Assembly: GCF_014194975.1 (NCBI RefSeq)
Contig: NZ_JACIAY010000003.1
Coordinates: 451,441-515,440 of the forward strand
Length of the DNA: 64,000 bases
Direction of reading: 5' to 3'
Source: Sphingomonas sp. BK580
GTDB lineage: Bacteria; Pseudomonadota; Alphaproteobacteria; Sphingomonadales; Sphingomonadaceae
Shown here: piece by piece, positions 10,351 to 19,400 of the stretch
Layout: each line of letters starts with the position of its first letter
Position numbering within the stretch: position 1 is the first letter of the stretch
The notes under the pieces: model-generated
What the model saw: the letters and a program-made list of their open reading frames with translations, nothing else
Database searches by the model: none
Told to the model about the DNA's origin: nothing
Translations under genes and position numbers: made by a program

Positions 10351-10475
10351 TTTGGCTACTACTCGTCCTAAGCGTCATCTGGATCATGCCCAGTGCGCTG
10401 ATCATTATGCTCTATCTCAGCTCTCTAGCGTCGCCGCGTGCACGTGGCTGGCTGCTACGTAAGCTGGTTTCGTGA
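10347..10475 (+). CDS. 42-residue single-span membrane protein
   Basis: The product is almost all one hydrophobic helix (MIWLLLVLSVIWIMPSALII) followed by a short basic tail ending GWLLRKLVS. The ATG overlaps the preceding stop (ATGA), so it is probably translationally coupled to the leader ORF and so to the pseudoknot. A same-length paralogue lies at 49802-49930 with most residues conserved (both share the ALIIMLYLSSL core). Conservation of both length and overlap argues that it is a real gene. Function unknown. Confidence 0.6.
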   Translation: MIWLLLVLSVIWIMPSALIIMLYLSSLASPRARGWLLRKLVS

Positions 10476-10640
10476 TGGTGATTGCGACTGCCGTCGCTCA
10501 TCGGCGATGGACGCAAACGGATATAACCGCGCTCCGGCGCGGCATTCTCGCGGGACATGGAACTAGCTCAAGCCGTGGGCCGCGATCTTGCCGATCTTTC
10601 GCGGATGGCCGGACGTCTGAATCTGACTCGGCCGCGCTGA
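10475..10640 (+). pseudogene. SANT/Myb-like small DNA-binding protein, frameshifted
   Basis: Starts at an ATG overlapping the stop of the membrane protein. The first frame gives HRRWTQTDITALRRGILAGH, matching RRWTQSDITALRSGVSMGH in the intact paralogue at 49903. Homology then continues in another frame as LAQAVGRDLADLSRMAGRLN (paralogue LAQMLGREIVDLRRMALRLN), ending at the TGA at 10638. The gap between the two blocks is 8 bases shorter than in the paralogue, so the frame is lost. Tryptophan plus helix-rich spacing suggests a small helix-turn-helix fold (inference). Confidence 0.6.
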
Positions 10641-10801
10641 GTCGACCTGAGGTCCCTGACCTGAGCCTTTCGCGTCTAATGCCATTCGAGTGTGCGCAGC
10701 ATGAGGACCCTTCGAACGAGGGCCACTACGGCACTTAATCCAGATCGAGGTTCAAAGCTTGTTTGATAGCGGCGTGGATCGATGAATGTCAGCTTCTTTG
10801 G

Positions 10802-11041
10802 ATGTCTTTGCTCCCAAAACCACTCAAATCGGCGGCCGAGTACCGCAGTGATGCCGAGCGATGCAGGCGGCTAGCAGTTGGAGTAGGTGAGCGAGACGCT
10901 GCGTTGATGATGACCCTAGCTGCGACCAACGACCAACGCGCAGCCCAAGCCGACGCAAGTGAACGTTTTCTAGAAGCGCAACGCCATGTTCCAGAACATT
11001 CAAACGGGTCGGAAAGAAGGCGAAGCCATGAAGAGGAGTGA
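10802..11041 (+). CDS. Small helical protein, 'RCRRLA' family
   Basis: About 79 residues. The core (AAEYRSDAERCRRLAVG, then LAATNDQRAAQAD) resembles the protein at 52531-52728 (FRAQADRCRRLADEMG, then IARENDERAF). Such short helical proteins with an RCRRLA motif are common in sphingomonads and have no known function. The start at 10802 is the ATG closest to the conserved part; an earlier start is possible. The 3' end overlaps the next gene by 14 bp. Confidence 0.5.
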   Translation: MSLLPKPLKSAAEYRSDAERCRRLAVGVGERDAALMMTLAATNDQRAAQADASERFLEAQRHVPEHSNGSERRRSHEEE

Positions 11042-11204
11042 GCAAGAGCTTCTGAAAGCACGGCTTAATGCCGCTAATCGCGATCATCAAGCAGACGCAC
11101 ACGACCGTCGGGTTGAGCACAATCCGACGCGCTACGATACCGAAGGTCAGGCTCTCCCGGCGACGATCCAGCAAAGGGACGCAAAGCCCGGTTTCGTCGA
11201 TTGA
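11028..11204 (+). CDS. Small charged protein, paralogue of 63630-63812
   Basis: 58 residues starting MKRSEQELLKARLNAANR, with an AGAAGG Shine-Dalgarno sequence about 8 bases upstream. The protein at 63630 is clearly related (MKKSEMPLLKARLEAANR, then ADANDREVE versus ADAHDRRVE, then DAEG versus DTEG). Two paralogues with good ribosome-binding sites and conserved sequence support a real gene. No known domain; it is hydrophilic and probably cytoplasmic. Confidence 0.6.
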   Translation: MKRSEQELLKARLNAANRDHQADAHDRRVEHNPTRYDTEGQALPATIQQRDAKPGFVD

Positions 11205-11330
11205 AAACTATTTGGCAATACGTGCTCGGCGACGATCAGCCTAGCGAGCGATCAGCTCGCCCATTTAGGTGACGTAAAAAGTGACAAGCACCATGGACCT
11301 CAGAAATTTGCCTATTGGCCGTTCGTCTAC

Positions 11331-11540
11331 CTATTTGGCGGCGAATTCCCCAGCAACCGCACCATGATGCTTCTTTGCGAAAACTCGAGCAGCGTGAGCG
11401 CTCTCAAAGCTCTCCGGCTGAAGCGTCGACGTGACGACCGGATAATGCTGGGAGTTGTATCGAACCTGCCGCAGCGTAAGCCGGAATGCACCTTCGTCAT
11501 CCTTGGCGATCAAAAATGGCTTGGGGATGCTTCTCGACAT
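11331..11540 (-). CDS. Small hypothetical protein
   Basis: 69 residues starting MSRSIPKPFLIAKDDEGAFR. The ATG at 11540 is preceded by GGAGGCACGAGG, a good Shine-Dalgarno sequence, so the longer frame back to 11603 is rejected. The mixed charged/hydrophobic pattern (LTLRQVRYNSQHYPVVTSTL) looks like a small alpha/beta protein. No family recognised. Confidence 0.55.
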   Translation of the reverse strand: MSRSIPKPFLIAKDDEGAFRLTLRQVRYNSQHYPVVTSTLQPESFESAHAARVFAKKHHGAVAGEFAAK

Positions 11541-11638
11541 GCCTCGTGCCTCCAGGTGGACGGGTGGATATAGAAATCGCAGACTGACGCGTCTCACACG
11601 CACTCAGGTAGCCGGGCTGTCGCCCGGCCACGAGCTTC

Positions 11639-11845
11639 CTAGGCATCCTGCAGGTTCACCGCGGACGCCTTACCCCGTCGATCAGTCTCAAGTTCGTAAC
11701 TGACCCGCTGATCCTTGTTGAGCGTCGGCATGCCTGCACGCTCGACAGCCGAGATATGAACAAAGGCATCGTCGCCGCCACTCTCTGGCGCGATAAATCC
11801 ATAGCCCTTGTCGTTGTTGAAGAACTTGACGGTTCCAATGATCAT
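11639..11845 (-). CDS. Cold-shock domain protein (CspA type), first copy
   Basis: 68 residues forming one complete cold-shock domain. RNP1 is KGYGFI and RNP2 is DAFVHIS, and the start GTVKFFNNDKGYGFIAPE is typical. Members bind single-stranded RNA/DNA and melt RNA secondary structure, often in the cold or stationary phase. A near-identical paralogue lies at 59779-59985. The upstream region is also conserved between the two, which suggests control at the mRNA leader. Confidence 0.95.
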   Translation of the reverse strand: MIIGTVKFFNNDKGYGFIAPESGGDDAFVHISAVERAGMPTLNKDQRVSYELETDRRGKASAVNLQDA

Positions 11846-11965
11846 AGCAATGTCCTGCCCAATCGTTGACGGGCATGCGCCAAGAGCGGCGCATCCCGGC
11901 CTCAGTGATGCTAGAAAGGGACAAGGAGGCGACGACGTCAGCTCGTATATCCGTCACACGCGACG
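11846..11965 (-). promoter_or_regulatory. Conserved cold-shock gene leader, copy 1
   Basis: About 120 bases upstream of the csp gene match the corresponding region of the second csp gene at 59986-60105. Shared blocks include TGTGACGGATA, CTTGTCCCTTTCTAGC and GCCGGGATGCGCCGCT. A hairpin pairs GGGATGCGCC with GGCGCATGCCC. The spacing is kept, as expected for a structured 5' untranslated region such as those that sense temperature in cspA of other bacteria (inference). Confidence 0.5.
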
Positions 11966-12156
11966 TCAGCTTTTTCTATATAGGCTTATCAGCGTGGAAT
12001 GGAAGTGGAAATCGACCTTGGAACTTACGTTTTTATGTACGCCCAGATCTCTCGGCAGAGACCTAGATCTGACCACTAATATTTCTGACGCTGTCGCAGG
12101 CGTCGACATCGTGCGAACCCTTGTGGAAAGCACGCCAGATCGCCATGTTCCGTTGA

Positions 12157-12221
12157 CCGGTGGTACGTACGCGGTAAGCGCCACCGGCTGAGAGTCGCAG
12201 CGCTCCCGCTTACGTGTGGAG
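12157..12221 (+). promoter_or_regulatory. Pseudoknot leader element, copy 2
   Basis: P1 pairs CCGGTGGT (12157-12164) with GCCACCGG (12180-12187). GTAAGC in the loop (12174-12179) can pair with GCTTAC (12208-12213). The core reads GCTGAGAGTC then GCGCTCCC. GGAG (12218-12221) follows, and the ORF starts at 12229. P1 here differs from copies 1 and 3 at several positions on both sides while remaining paired, which is covariation. Confidence 0.65.
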
Positions 12222-12228
12222 AATAGCG

Positions 12229-12483
12229 ATGGATCTCATCGAATTGCATCGGCGCCAGCAGATCTCAGTCGGCATGGCCGCAGCTGCGATCACGCCGGAG
12301 GCACGATCGTCGCATAGCCGACTTGCCTCGGGCTATGCCGCTCGCATCAAGAAGCATGATGCGAGTGCTGAGGAGCGTTTCTCGGCCATACGGGCGAATG
12401 AGCAAGTGCGAAACTGGCGTGCTGATCATGCCGGTAAGCTTATTGCCAATGAGAATGCGGCCGGGGCGTCGCCTACATCGTGA
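12229..12483 (+). CDS. Small protein of the 'MDLxELHxRQQ' family
   Basis: 84 residues starting MDLIELHRRQQISVGMAAAA. The start lies 7 bases after the GGAG that follows pseudoknot copy 2. Relatives are at 49569 (MNLAELHGRQQVSVGRAATA) and, more distantly, 53487 (MDLNYLLARHQTSLGRVASA). The shared part runs through SSHSRLASGYAARIKK, is helical and hydrophilic, and then diverges. No known domain. The leader conservation suggests regulated expression. Confidence 0.65.
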   Translation: MDLIELHRRQQISVGMAAAAITPEARSSHSRLASGYAARIKKHDASAEERFSAIRANEQVRNWRADHAGKLIANENAAGASPTS

Positions 12484-12566
12484 GACCGTCTCATTTGTTG
12501 AGGCGAACAATTGGTACTTCGGCATAATAATCCGCCGCATACGAGAGCAGCAGGAGGTAAGGGCCG

Positions 12567-12881
12567 ATGCCGGGTCAAGTGACAGTCATGGCCTATGGCG
12601 GGCCGGCCGCCGGCACACTGGTATCGCTGGATGAAGGCGTCCTCCGCTACGTCGTCTATGACGAGCGCATCACAGCACCTTTCGTCGCTCCCCACCAACA
12701 GGCGCCTGCCATGTCACAATTCCCGTACCTGCTCGTACATACATCCGACGGCATCAACGCGCTCGTTCCAGAACGCGACAATGATTTGCTGCTGGCGTTT
12801 CAGCAGAGTGCCGCCAGTCATGGCGCGAGAGAGAGCGACGTACTCTCGGTCGAGGTACAACGTCGAGGCCTTGATTTCTGA
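12567..12881 (+). CDS. Small hypothetical protein, paralogue of 54253-54543
   Basis: 104 residues, with AGGAGGTAAGG ahead of the ATG at 12567. Homology to the 54.3-kb protein is clear: AYGGPAAGTLV versus AYGGPEDGAIV, VPERDNDLLLAF versus VPKRDDQLVSAY, and the C-terminus VLSVEVQRRGLDF versus VLAAEVERRGLSF. Probably a small alpha/beta cytoplasmic protein. No named domain recognised. It follows the pseudoknot-2 gene by 83 bp. Confidence 0.65.
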   Translation: MPGQVTVMAYGGPAAGTLVSLDEGVLRYVVYDERITAPFVAPHQQAPAMSQFPYLLVHTSDGINALVPERDNDLLLAFQQSAASHGARESDVLSVEVQRRGLDF

Positions 12882-12966
12882 GGCGCTGCGCCGAGCGCTC
12901 GTGGGCTGCTCATTCACTCGACTAATGTTCTTTTTTACGGACTGGGCAACGCCAAGGCTACATAGT

Positions 12967-13824
12967 TCATGCACTGGCGTTCACGGAAACGCTCGCCTCC
13001 ATGCCGACGAAATCAGCGGCTTCGCCTAAAAAGCCGCCGACTACAGGCAGCACTGCTTCACTGGTCACGCCGACCGCGGTCGCGACCAGCCCGGCGCTGC
13101 CCAGTCGACGCTGGGTAGGGTCGAACGCGATCCAGCCGGCGCCGGGCAGGAAGACTTCGCACCAGGCATGGGTCGCACCGACGTCGTAGGCCACGCTCCC
13201 GGGGTCGAACAGGTAGCCCGACGCCGCCCGCGCGGCGAAGCCCAGCCGCCGCGCCGCCCACAGGAACAGCGCCGCCAAGTCGCGGCACGAACCGCTGCGC
13301 AGCGCAAGGGTAAGCGAAGGCGGTTGGGTGCCTTCTTCGTCACGGGTACGATACGCAATAAGGGTGCCAACAGCCTCGTTGAGCGCGTTCAGCAGCATCA
13401 GAGCATCGTCGGGCGCGGTCGCGCGAAAGCCGGCGAGCCACGCTGCCGCCGCAGCGTCACCCCCTGCCCCAGAATCGAGCAGTCCGGCGCCGAACAGCGC
13501 CAGATCGCCGTTTGCGTAAGCGAATGGATGACGAAACGCGGACGGGTCGAGCCGGAAGATCGGATAGGGGTCAGCGGTATGGAGCACGTCATGCTCGGCG
13601 AGGATCGTCAGCGTCGGTGCCGCGTCGGTGATCAGCGCTAGCGCAACCGTGTTGCCCGCAGCGTCCTCGCTCCAGACCAGTTCGGACGCGGGGTCGATCG
13701 TCACGATCGAAGAAACTGTAGTGACGTCGCGGCCCGACCTCGGGGTGATCAGAAGGCGATGGTCGAGAAAATGGACTCGTCGGGCATAGCGGTAGACGGT
13801 GCGATGCCGGATGTGCAGCCTCAC
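12967..13824 (-). CDS. Transglutaminase-like protein with bacterial transglutaminase N-terminal domain
   Basis: 285 residues from the GTG at 13824, whose first bases overlap the upstream stop (GTGA). The N-terminal beta domain (RLHIRHRTVYRYARRVHFLD) is the usual partner of this family. The catalytic Cys lies in SGSCRDLAALFLWAARRLGF, the His in GATHAWCEVFLP and the Asp in WIAFDPTQ, a complete papain-like triad. Family members are peptidases or amidases, seldom true cross-linkers. It is probably co-transcribed with the esterase upstream. A partial second copy of its 3' end is at 51434-51811. Confidence 0.9.
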   Translation of the reverse strand: MRLHIRHRTVYRYARRVHFLDHRLLITPRSGRDVTTVSSIVTIDPASELVWSEDAAGNTVALALITDAAPTLTILAEHDVLHTADPYPIFRLDPSAFRHPFAYANGDLALFGAGLLDSGAGGDAAAAAWLAGFRATAPDDALMLLNALNEAVGTLIAYRTRDEEGTQPPSLTLALRSGSCRDLAALFLWAARRLGFAARAASGYLFDPGSVAYDVGATHAWCEVFLPGAGWIAFDPTQRRLGSAGLVATAVGVTSEAVLPVVGGFLGEAADFVGMEASVSVNASA

Positions 13825-14888
13825 CGCCTGAGCAGCCCGGCGGCGAGCAGCGCGTCGTTGATCGTCGTCGCCGGGTCGAAGCGCGCGGGCGACGCAGGCG
13901 CGGTGACGGGCGTCTCTATCGCTAGAGGCGACGCAACAGCCGGAACGATGCCCCACGCGGCCGCGATGCGGTAGGTGGAGGAGATGCCAGCGTCGAGCAT
14001 GTGCGGCCCGGGCGTGCCGCACGCCTCGTCACCGCGGGTCGCTAGCGGGGTGCCGTGTCCCATGCCGGTAATCACGTACTCCTCGACCACTATGCGGCCG
14101 TCGGCGTCGTGCCAGCCCCGATGGACGCATCCCGCTACACGCTTGGTCGTGTCGGGTTCGCCAACGCCGTGAAGCCCACGCCACTGCTCGACAATCATCG
14201 TGGCGTTGACCACGTCGACCGTCGTGTCGCTGCTGCCGTGCCAGACCGACACGGTGGGCCACGGTCCGCGATGCGACGACGCCGCGCGTACCCGGTTGGC
14301 GAGATTTGCACGATCATGGCCTCGGCCGCGCATTCGCTCCAGCGCCGCGGGCACTCCGCAGGCGGTGCCGAACGGCAGCCCGGCGATGATCGCTCCGCCG
14401 GCGAAAAGCTCGGGATGGCAGGCCAGCATCGCCGAGGTCATCGCCCCGCCTGCCGACAGGCCTGTGACGAACACTCGCGCGGGGTCGAGCCGGTGGCGCT
14501 CGACCGCGAAAACGACCATCTCGCGGATCGACTCGACCTCGCCGCTACCGCGCCGCGTGTCCTCGGGCGAAAACCAGTTGAAGCAGAGATGAGGGTTGTT
14601 CGCCCGCTGCTGCTCTGGAAACAGCACGGCAAAGCCGAACCGATCAGCGAGCTCAGACCAGCCCGAGCCGTGGTCGTAGCTTGCGGCAGTCTGCGTGCAC
14701 CCGTGAAGCACGACGACCAGCGGCGAGCCGGCTGGGAGCCCCAGTGGGACGTGCAGCAGCGCGCGCAAAGCACCGGGATTGCTCCCGCTACTCTCCATCG
14801 AGGCGAGATGCCTGTGAGGTCCGCCCGCACGATCCATAGGCCGCAGCGGCTTCTTCAAACGAGCGATCGTGTCAGAAATCGAGCGCAT
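13821..14888 (-). CDS. PHB depolymerase-family esterase (LpqC-like)
   Basis: 355 residues. The alpha/beta hydrolase begins with LVVVLHGCTQTAASYDHGSG, typical of polyhydroxybutyrate-depolymerase-type esterases. Nucleophile Ser is in GLSAGG, Asp in HGSSDTTV and His in GMGHGTPL. No signal peptide is evident, so the substrate may be an intracellular polyester or another ester such as feruloyl or acetyl-xylan. The 4-base overlap with the transglutaminase gene shows an operon. A weak AGGGG precedes the ATG. Confidence 0.9.
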   Translation of the reverse strand: MRSISDTIARLKKPLRPMDRAGGPHRHLASMESSGSNPGALRALLHVPLGLPAGSPLVVVLHGCTQTAASYDHGSGWSELADRFGFAVLFPEQQRANNPHLCFNWFSPEDTRRGSGEVESIREMVVFAVERHRLDPARVFVTGLSAGGAMTSAMLACHPELFAGGAIIAGLPFGTACGVPAALERMRGRGHDRANLANRVRAASSHRGPWPTVSVWHGSSDTTVDVVNATMIVEQWRGLHGVGEPDTTKRVAGCVHRGWHDADGRIVVEEYVITGMGHGTPLATRGDEACGTPGPHMLDAGISSTYRIAAAWGIVPAVASPLAIETPVTAPASPARFDPATTINDALLAAGLLRR

Positions 14889-14897
14889 ACCAAGCCC

Positions 14898-15059
14898 CTA
14901 GCCGGCAGTTAGGAGCGACAGACCTGCGATGCGACTGCCGCGCACGCGGCCTTTGTGCGTTGCAGCGTAGATGGGTTGCCCGCAATGATCCTGCAAGAAG
15001 ACTGACAGATGGTGCCGGCACAGCGTGTCCCTGCGAACGCCTTCAACGCCGCAGTCCAT
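14898..15059 (-). CDS. Possible small hypothetical protein
   Basis: 53 residues from an ATG at 15059 (MDCGVEGVRRDTLCRHHLSV). The composition looks protein-like and the gene ends 9 bp before the esterase start, on the same strand. No family recognised and no clear ribosome-binding site. The frame can be extended to a GTG at 15113. Confidence 0.35.
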   Translation of the reverse strand: MDCGVEGVRRDTLCRHHLSVFLQDHCGQPIYAATHKGRVRGSRIAGLSLLTAG

Positions 15060-15376
15060 CGACGCGGGGACCGTATTGACGCGGCGCTCCCGCCGGCGCT
15101 TACCTAGCCGCACGTTGCGTCATTTGCCCCATCGTACCAAGGATCAAGTGCCTGACTTTAGCGCCTTCGAGTCGCCGTGAAGGTTCGGTGTTTCGTTCAG
15201 CTCTGAGCGCCCGTACCTTCGCGTCGTCTCTGAGTCTGCTGCTGACGTGAGGTGCGACAAACCCTTGACAGATGCAGCCATCCTCTCGGGTTTTTGGGCG
15301 AGCCGCGATCAAACCAGGCGCGCCGCGTCCGTTTGGTAGCTTGCCGGCAGCTTGCTCGCCTCTCAGTGAGGCGTAC
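15060..15376. other. Gap without a supported gene
   Basis: About 317 bp. On the minus strand at 15090-15110 the sequence GTAAGCGCCGGCGG resembles the 3' half of pseudoknot stem P1, but no matching 5' stem or downstream GCTTAC is present, so it is not called as a copy. Nothing else stands out. Confidence 0.4.
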
Positions 15377-15556
15377 CTACTGCTGCGGCTTTCTCGCCGC
15401 GCCTTGAGCTACGGGGTTCACGCTATCCAGCTTACCCAGAAGGTCGTCGAACACGGCGTCGTTTGGGACCGGAAACAGCCGCTTGAAGCCTTTTCCTAGG
15501 ACCGCCACATCCTCCTCGGTCAACAATCCAACCGCTACTATCCGCTCAGACGTCAC
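15377..15556 (-). CDS. Small hypothetical protein
   Basis: 59 residues. The GTG at 15556 is chosen because GGGAG lies 6 bases upstream; a TTG-initiated longer form has no such signal. The sequence VTSERIVAVGLLTEEDVAVL, then GFKRLFPVPNDAVFDDLLGK, looks like a compact helical protein of a kind often seen as a hypothetical in sphingomonads. It lies 47 bp downstream of the BLUF gene on the same strand. Confidence 0.5.
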   Translation of the reverse strand: MTSERIVAVGLLTEEDVAVLGKGFKRLFPVPNDAVFDDLLGKLDSVNPVAQGAARKPQQ

Positions 15557-15603
15557 ACTGATCTCCCGTCGGTGTACCAACCATCCGACGCTAGTTCAGT
15601 GCC

Positions 15604-16020
15604 TTAGCCGGCTTTTCGATCTGAGCCGCTGGTGTCCCGAAAAAAGTAGTGGTGCAGATCAGGAGAGAACCGCTCGAGCCGCCGACGCAGGCGCCAGATG
15701 GCTTCATCCGAGGGGTGCTCAGGGTCGCACAATTCCATGCTCCAGTAGGCGAAATCGCGCTCCGCCACCTCACGATCGCTGATGACCGTTAGGCTGTGAT
15801 GTCGCGGGTCAGTCATGACCCTGGCGAAGGTGGCATCAACGCTCGTCGCTGGGCCTTCAAGCACCTGGAGGAACGAGTGACCATCGAAAAACATCACGCC
15901 AGTGATGCCATCCATGCCGTTGTTCCGCTTTGCGGAGGCGACGATTTGATCGATGTCCACGTCCAGACCGTCTGCAGCCTGGCTATGGTAGAAAACCTGG
16001 CGAAGAGGGTCGTCCTGCAC
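15604..16020 (-). CDS. BLUF-domain blue-light photoreceptor
   Basis: 138 residues, essentially a single BLUF domain with a short C-terminal helix pair. The flavin-site residues are present: Tyr in FYHSQA, Asn in KRNNGMDGITGVM, Gln in SFLQVLEGP, and the WSM triplet in FAYWSMEL. The domain binds FAD and senses blue light. With no output domain attached, it probably acts by protein contact, for example on a regulator or a diguanylate cyclase. Translation starts at a GTG; an upstream extension in the same frame cannot be excluded. Confidence 0.9.
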   Translation of the reverse strand: MQDDPLRQVFYHSQAADGLDVDIDQIVASAKRNNGMDGITGVMFFDGHSFLQVLEGPATSVDATFARVMTDPRHHSLTVISDREVAERDFAYWSMELCDPEHPSDEAIWRLRRRLERFSPDLHHYFFRDTSGSDRKAG

Positions 16021-16470
16021 GAAGTGCTGATAGCCTCTGCATTCGCGCGCGGCAAGCGGCCGCCACCTTCAGCGCCAGCGCCGCCTGGCCAAATCGGTGA
16101 TAGTGCTGAGGCGCCGTGGCAGGCCGGCAGGCTGCCAGACGGTGCGCTCGAGACGCTGGCCCGCCGTTTTCCGACACCTTCGCCTTTTTCGCCGCGGTGC
16201 TCCGCGTGCGCGCTGAAGTGGCAGGGGTGGTCTCATCGTCCTCGGCAACCCGCCCGTTGTGGGCAAATCCTTGATGCCAGCGTCACTTCGCCGCGACGGA
16301 GCGTCTGAAAGTCTTAGCTCAAGACTAAGCAATAAGGGTGCAGACCCATTTCCGGTCATTCGTGCGCCACTTGCAGCTGCCCGCTTTCTGCCATTCGTTA
16401 ATGTGAGTGGACCGGTACGCTCGCGAACCACGCCACGTGGAACGACCACTCGTTGCCCGCTACGCCCCGA
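16021..16470. other. Gap without a supported gene, holding repeat copy 2
   Basis: About 450 bp between the BLUF gene and the acyltransferase fusion. Apart from the interspersed repeat at 16343-16402 I see no coding pattern; the long minus-strand frame here has a low-complexity Arg/Pro translation. Confidence 0.5.
16343..16402 (+). repeat. Interspersed ~60-bp repeat, copy 2
   Basis: Starts GACCCATTTCCGGTCATTCG and ends CTTTCTGCCATTCGTTAA. The two conserved blocks and their spacing match the consensus, and the orientation is the same as the other copies. Confidence 0.65.
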
Positions 16471-19400
16471 TCATACCGTCTCCTCATCGGCTGTGTCCGC
16501 CCAATCGGTGCGCCCGAGAGCCGCGGCACGGGCGGTCATCGTGACATAGTCGAGCTTGCCTGTGCCCAGGACCGACAGCGCATCGACGAGGCGGACGTCC
16601 TTCGGCACGGACAATTCGGCGATGCCGTTCGCGCGAGCCCACTGCTGCAGGGCGCCGGCGGTCGCCTCCGAATAAGTGGTGAACAGCACGAGCTGCTCGC
16701 CCTTGCGAGCATCTGGTCGCGTCACCACCGCATGCTCGGCAATCGGCCAGAGCCGGGCGGCATAACCCTCGACGGCCGGCAACGACACCATCTCGCCGCC
16801 GATCTTGGCGAAGCGCTTGGCCCGCCCCTTGATCGTCACGAACCCTGCGGCATCGATTGTCACGATGTCGCCGCTGTCGTGCCAGCCGTCTTCGGGCGGC
16901 TGAAGCAGGCCGGGCGCATCCGCCTTCAGGTAACCCGCCATGATGTTCGGTCCACGGATCGACAGCCGCCCTCCTTCCTCGATGCCGGGCACCGGCTCGA
17001 TCTTCGCCTCGACGCCGGGCAGCAGGCGCCCGACGCTGCCCGCCTGAAAATGCATCGGCGTGTTGACCGCGATCACCGGCGCTGCCTCGGTCGCACCGTA
17101 ACCCTCCAGGATGCGCAGCCCGAACTTTTCGGCATAGGTCCGCCGCGTCTCGTCGCGGACACGCTCGGCGCCGGCGAAGATGTAACGCAGCGAATAGAAG
17201 TCGTAGCCGTGCGCCATCCGCGCATAGCCCGACAAGAAGGTGTCGGTGCCGAACAGGATCGTGGCATTGGCATCGTAGGCGAGCGCCGGGACGATCCGAT
17301 AGTGCAGCGGGCTCGGATAGAGCAGCGTCTTCACCCCCGACAGGATCGGCAGCAGAGTGCCGCCGGTCAGGCCGAAGCTGTGGAACACGGGCAAGGCGTT
17401 TAGCACGACGTCGGCGGAGTTGAAGTCGATCCGTGCCGACAGTTGCAGGCAGTTCGACAGCAGGTTGCGGTGGGTCAGGACGACGCCCTTGGGCAGCCCT
17501 TCCGATCCGCTGGTGAACAGGATCACCGCCGGCGCGTCCGACTTGACGCCGAAGCGGCGATGCCGGCGCCCGGCCCAGCGCGTCGCGATCAGGGCGCGCA
17601 GCTTGGCGAACGTGCCGATGCTCGCGCCCAGATCCTCCAGAAGGATGATGCGAAGCTTGTCCGCCGCCAGCCCGTCCACTACCTCGCCGAGCTTCGCCTG
17701 CTGCACGAAGGCGCGTGCCGTCACGATCGTGCGGACCTGTGCTGCGGTGCAGGCCGCCTTCAGATTGGCGAGGCCCGCCGTGTAGTTCAGCATCGCCGGC
17801 ACGCGGCCGATGCCCTGCAGCGCGAAGAAGGTCGCGGCGACGGCGCTGACGTTCGGCAGCAGCACGCCGACCGCCTCGCTTGGCTGCGTCGTCGCTGCCA
17901 GGGGGCGGCCAAGCGCGATACTGCCGGTCACCAGCCGGGAATAGCTCATCGGCTCGCGCTTCACGTCCTCCACCACCGGCCGCTTCGCACCGTGGATGTC
18001 CTTGGCGTCGAGCAGCGCCTGATACAGCGTGCGGTCGACATCCGACGTCGCGAAGATCATGTCGCTCATCACGTCGTACAGTTTCGCGCCCGCCGCCGCC
18101 CGGCGCTGGCGCGCCGTGTCGCCTTCGACCTGGAAACGCCGCGGCGGCAGGATCGTCAGGTCGATCTTCGGAAAGGCGCGCAGCCGCACCTTGCCCTTGA
18201 GACGCGAGAAGCGCGTGAATTGCGCACCGGCGATCCGCACCGGTACGATCGGCGCATCGGCATTGTCGGCGACCATGCCGGGGCCGTCGAATACCTTCAT
18301 CAGCGCGCCCGTCACCGTGATGCGCCCTTCCGGAAAGATCACCAGCGTGCGACCCTCGCGCACCGCTTTGACCATCGCCTTCGCCGCCATCGGATTGGTC
18401 GGATCGACCGGAAAGGCGTCGAACATGCCGAGGAACGGCTTGATCCACCATGCCCTGGCGATCTTCGTCGCCACCGCGAAGGTCGGCTTGCCGGGCAGGA
18501 ACGCCGCAAGCAGAAGGCCGTCGAGGAACGAGACGTGGTTGACGACGACCACCGCGCGCTCGCCCGGCTGAGGCATGTTTTCCGCGCCACGCACGTCGAC
18601 ACGGTAGAACAGCACCAGCAGTCCGCGGACCAGCGCCTTGAACACCGTCTCCGGCAGCAGCCAGCACGAGATCAGCGCAATCGTCAGCGTCGCGAACCCC
18701 ATCGCGCCGATGATCCCCGGAACACTGGTGCCAAGCTTCAGCAGCCCGGTGACCACGACCACCATGACCACCGTGACGAAGGCGTTGACGACGTTGTTCG
18801 CTGCGATGACCCGCGAGCGTTCCGCCGGATCGCTGTGGACCTGAAGGATCGCGTAGAGCGGCACGATGAAGATGCCGCCCGATATCGCCAGCCCGACAAG
18901 TCCGAACAAAATCGGCCAGCTGCCCGACATTGACAGGAACGCGGCGACGTCGGCGCCCGGGTGAACGACGGCGAAGCTGCGCGTCGCCAACCACAACTCG
19001 ACGAGGCATGCGGCCATGCCCAGCGCCGCCATCGGCACGAAGCGCGCCGACACCTCGCCACCGAGCAGCTTGTTGACGATCAGCGACCCCAGCGCGACCG
19101 ACACCGAGAAGACGAGCAGGAACAGCGTGACGACGCCCGCGCCTGCGCCCAGCGTGCCGCTGACCAGCGGCGCGAACTCTGACAGCAGGATCGCACCGAC
19201 CGAGAAGAACCAGCTGATGCCCAGTATCGCCAGCCACACGCCACGGCCGGAACGGGCGGCGGACAGGATTTCCATCGTGCTGCGCCATACGTTGCGCTCG
19301 ATCGGCAGGTCGGGCGCGGCCGCCGGCGCGCTCGGCACGGCAAGGCTGGCGACGAAGCCGAGCACCGCGACGGCGACCGCGACCATCCCTGCCGCCCAAA

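Noticed and set aside
15086..15110. GTAAGCGCCGGCGG on the minus strand resembling a fifth pseudoknot leader
   Set aside because: The 5' arm of P1 and the downstream GCTTAC are missing, so only half of the motif is present.
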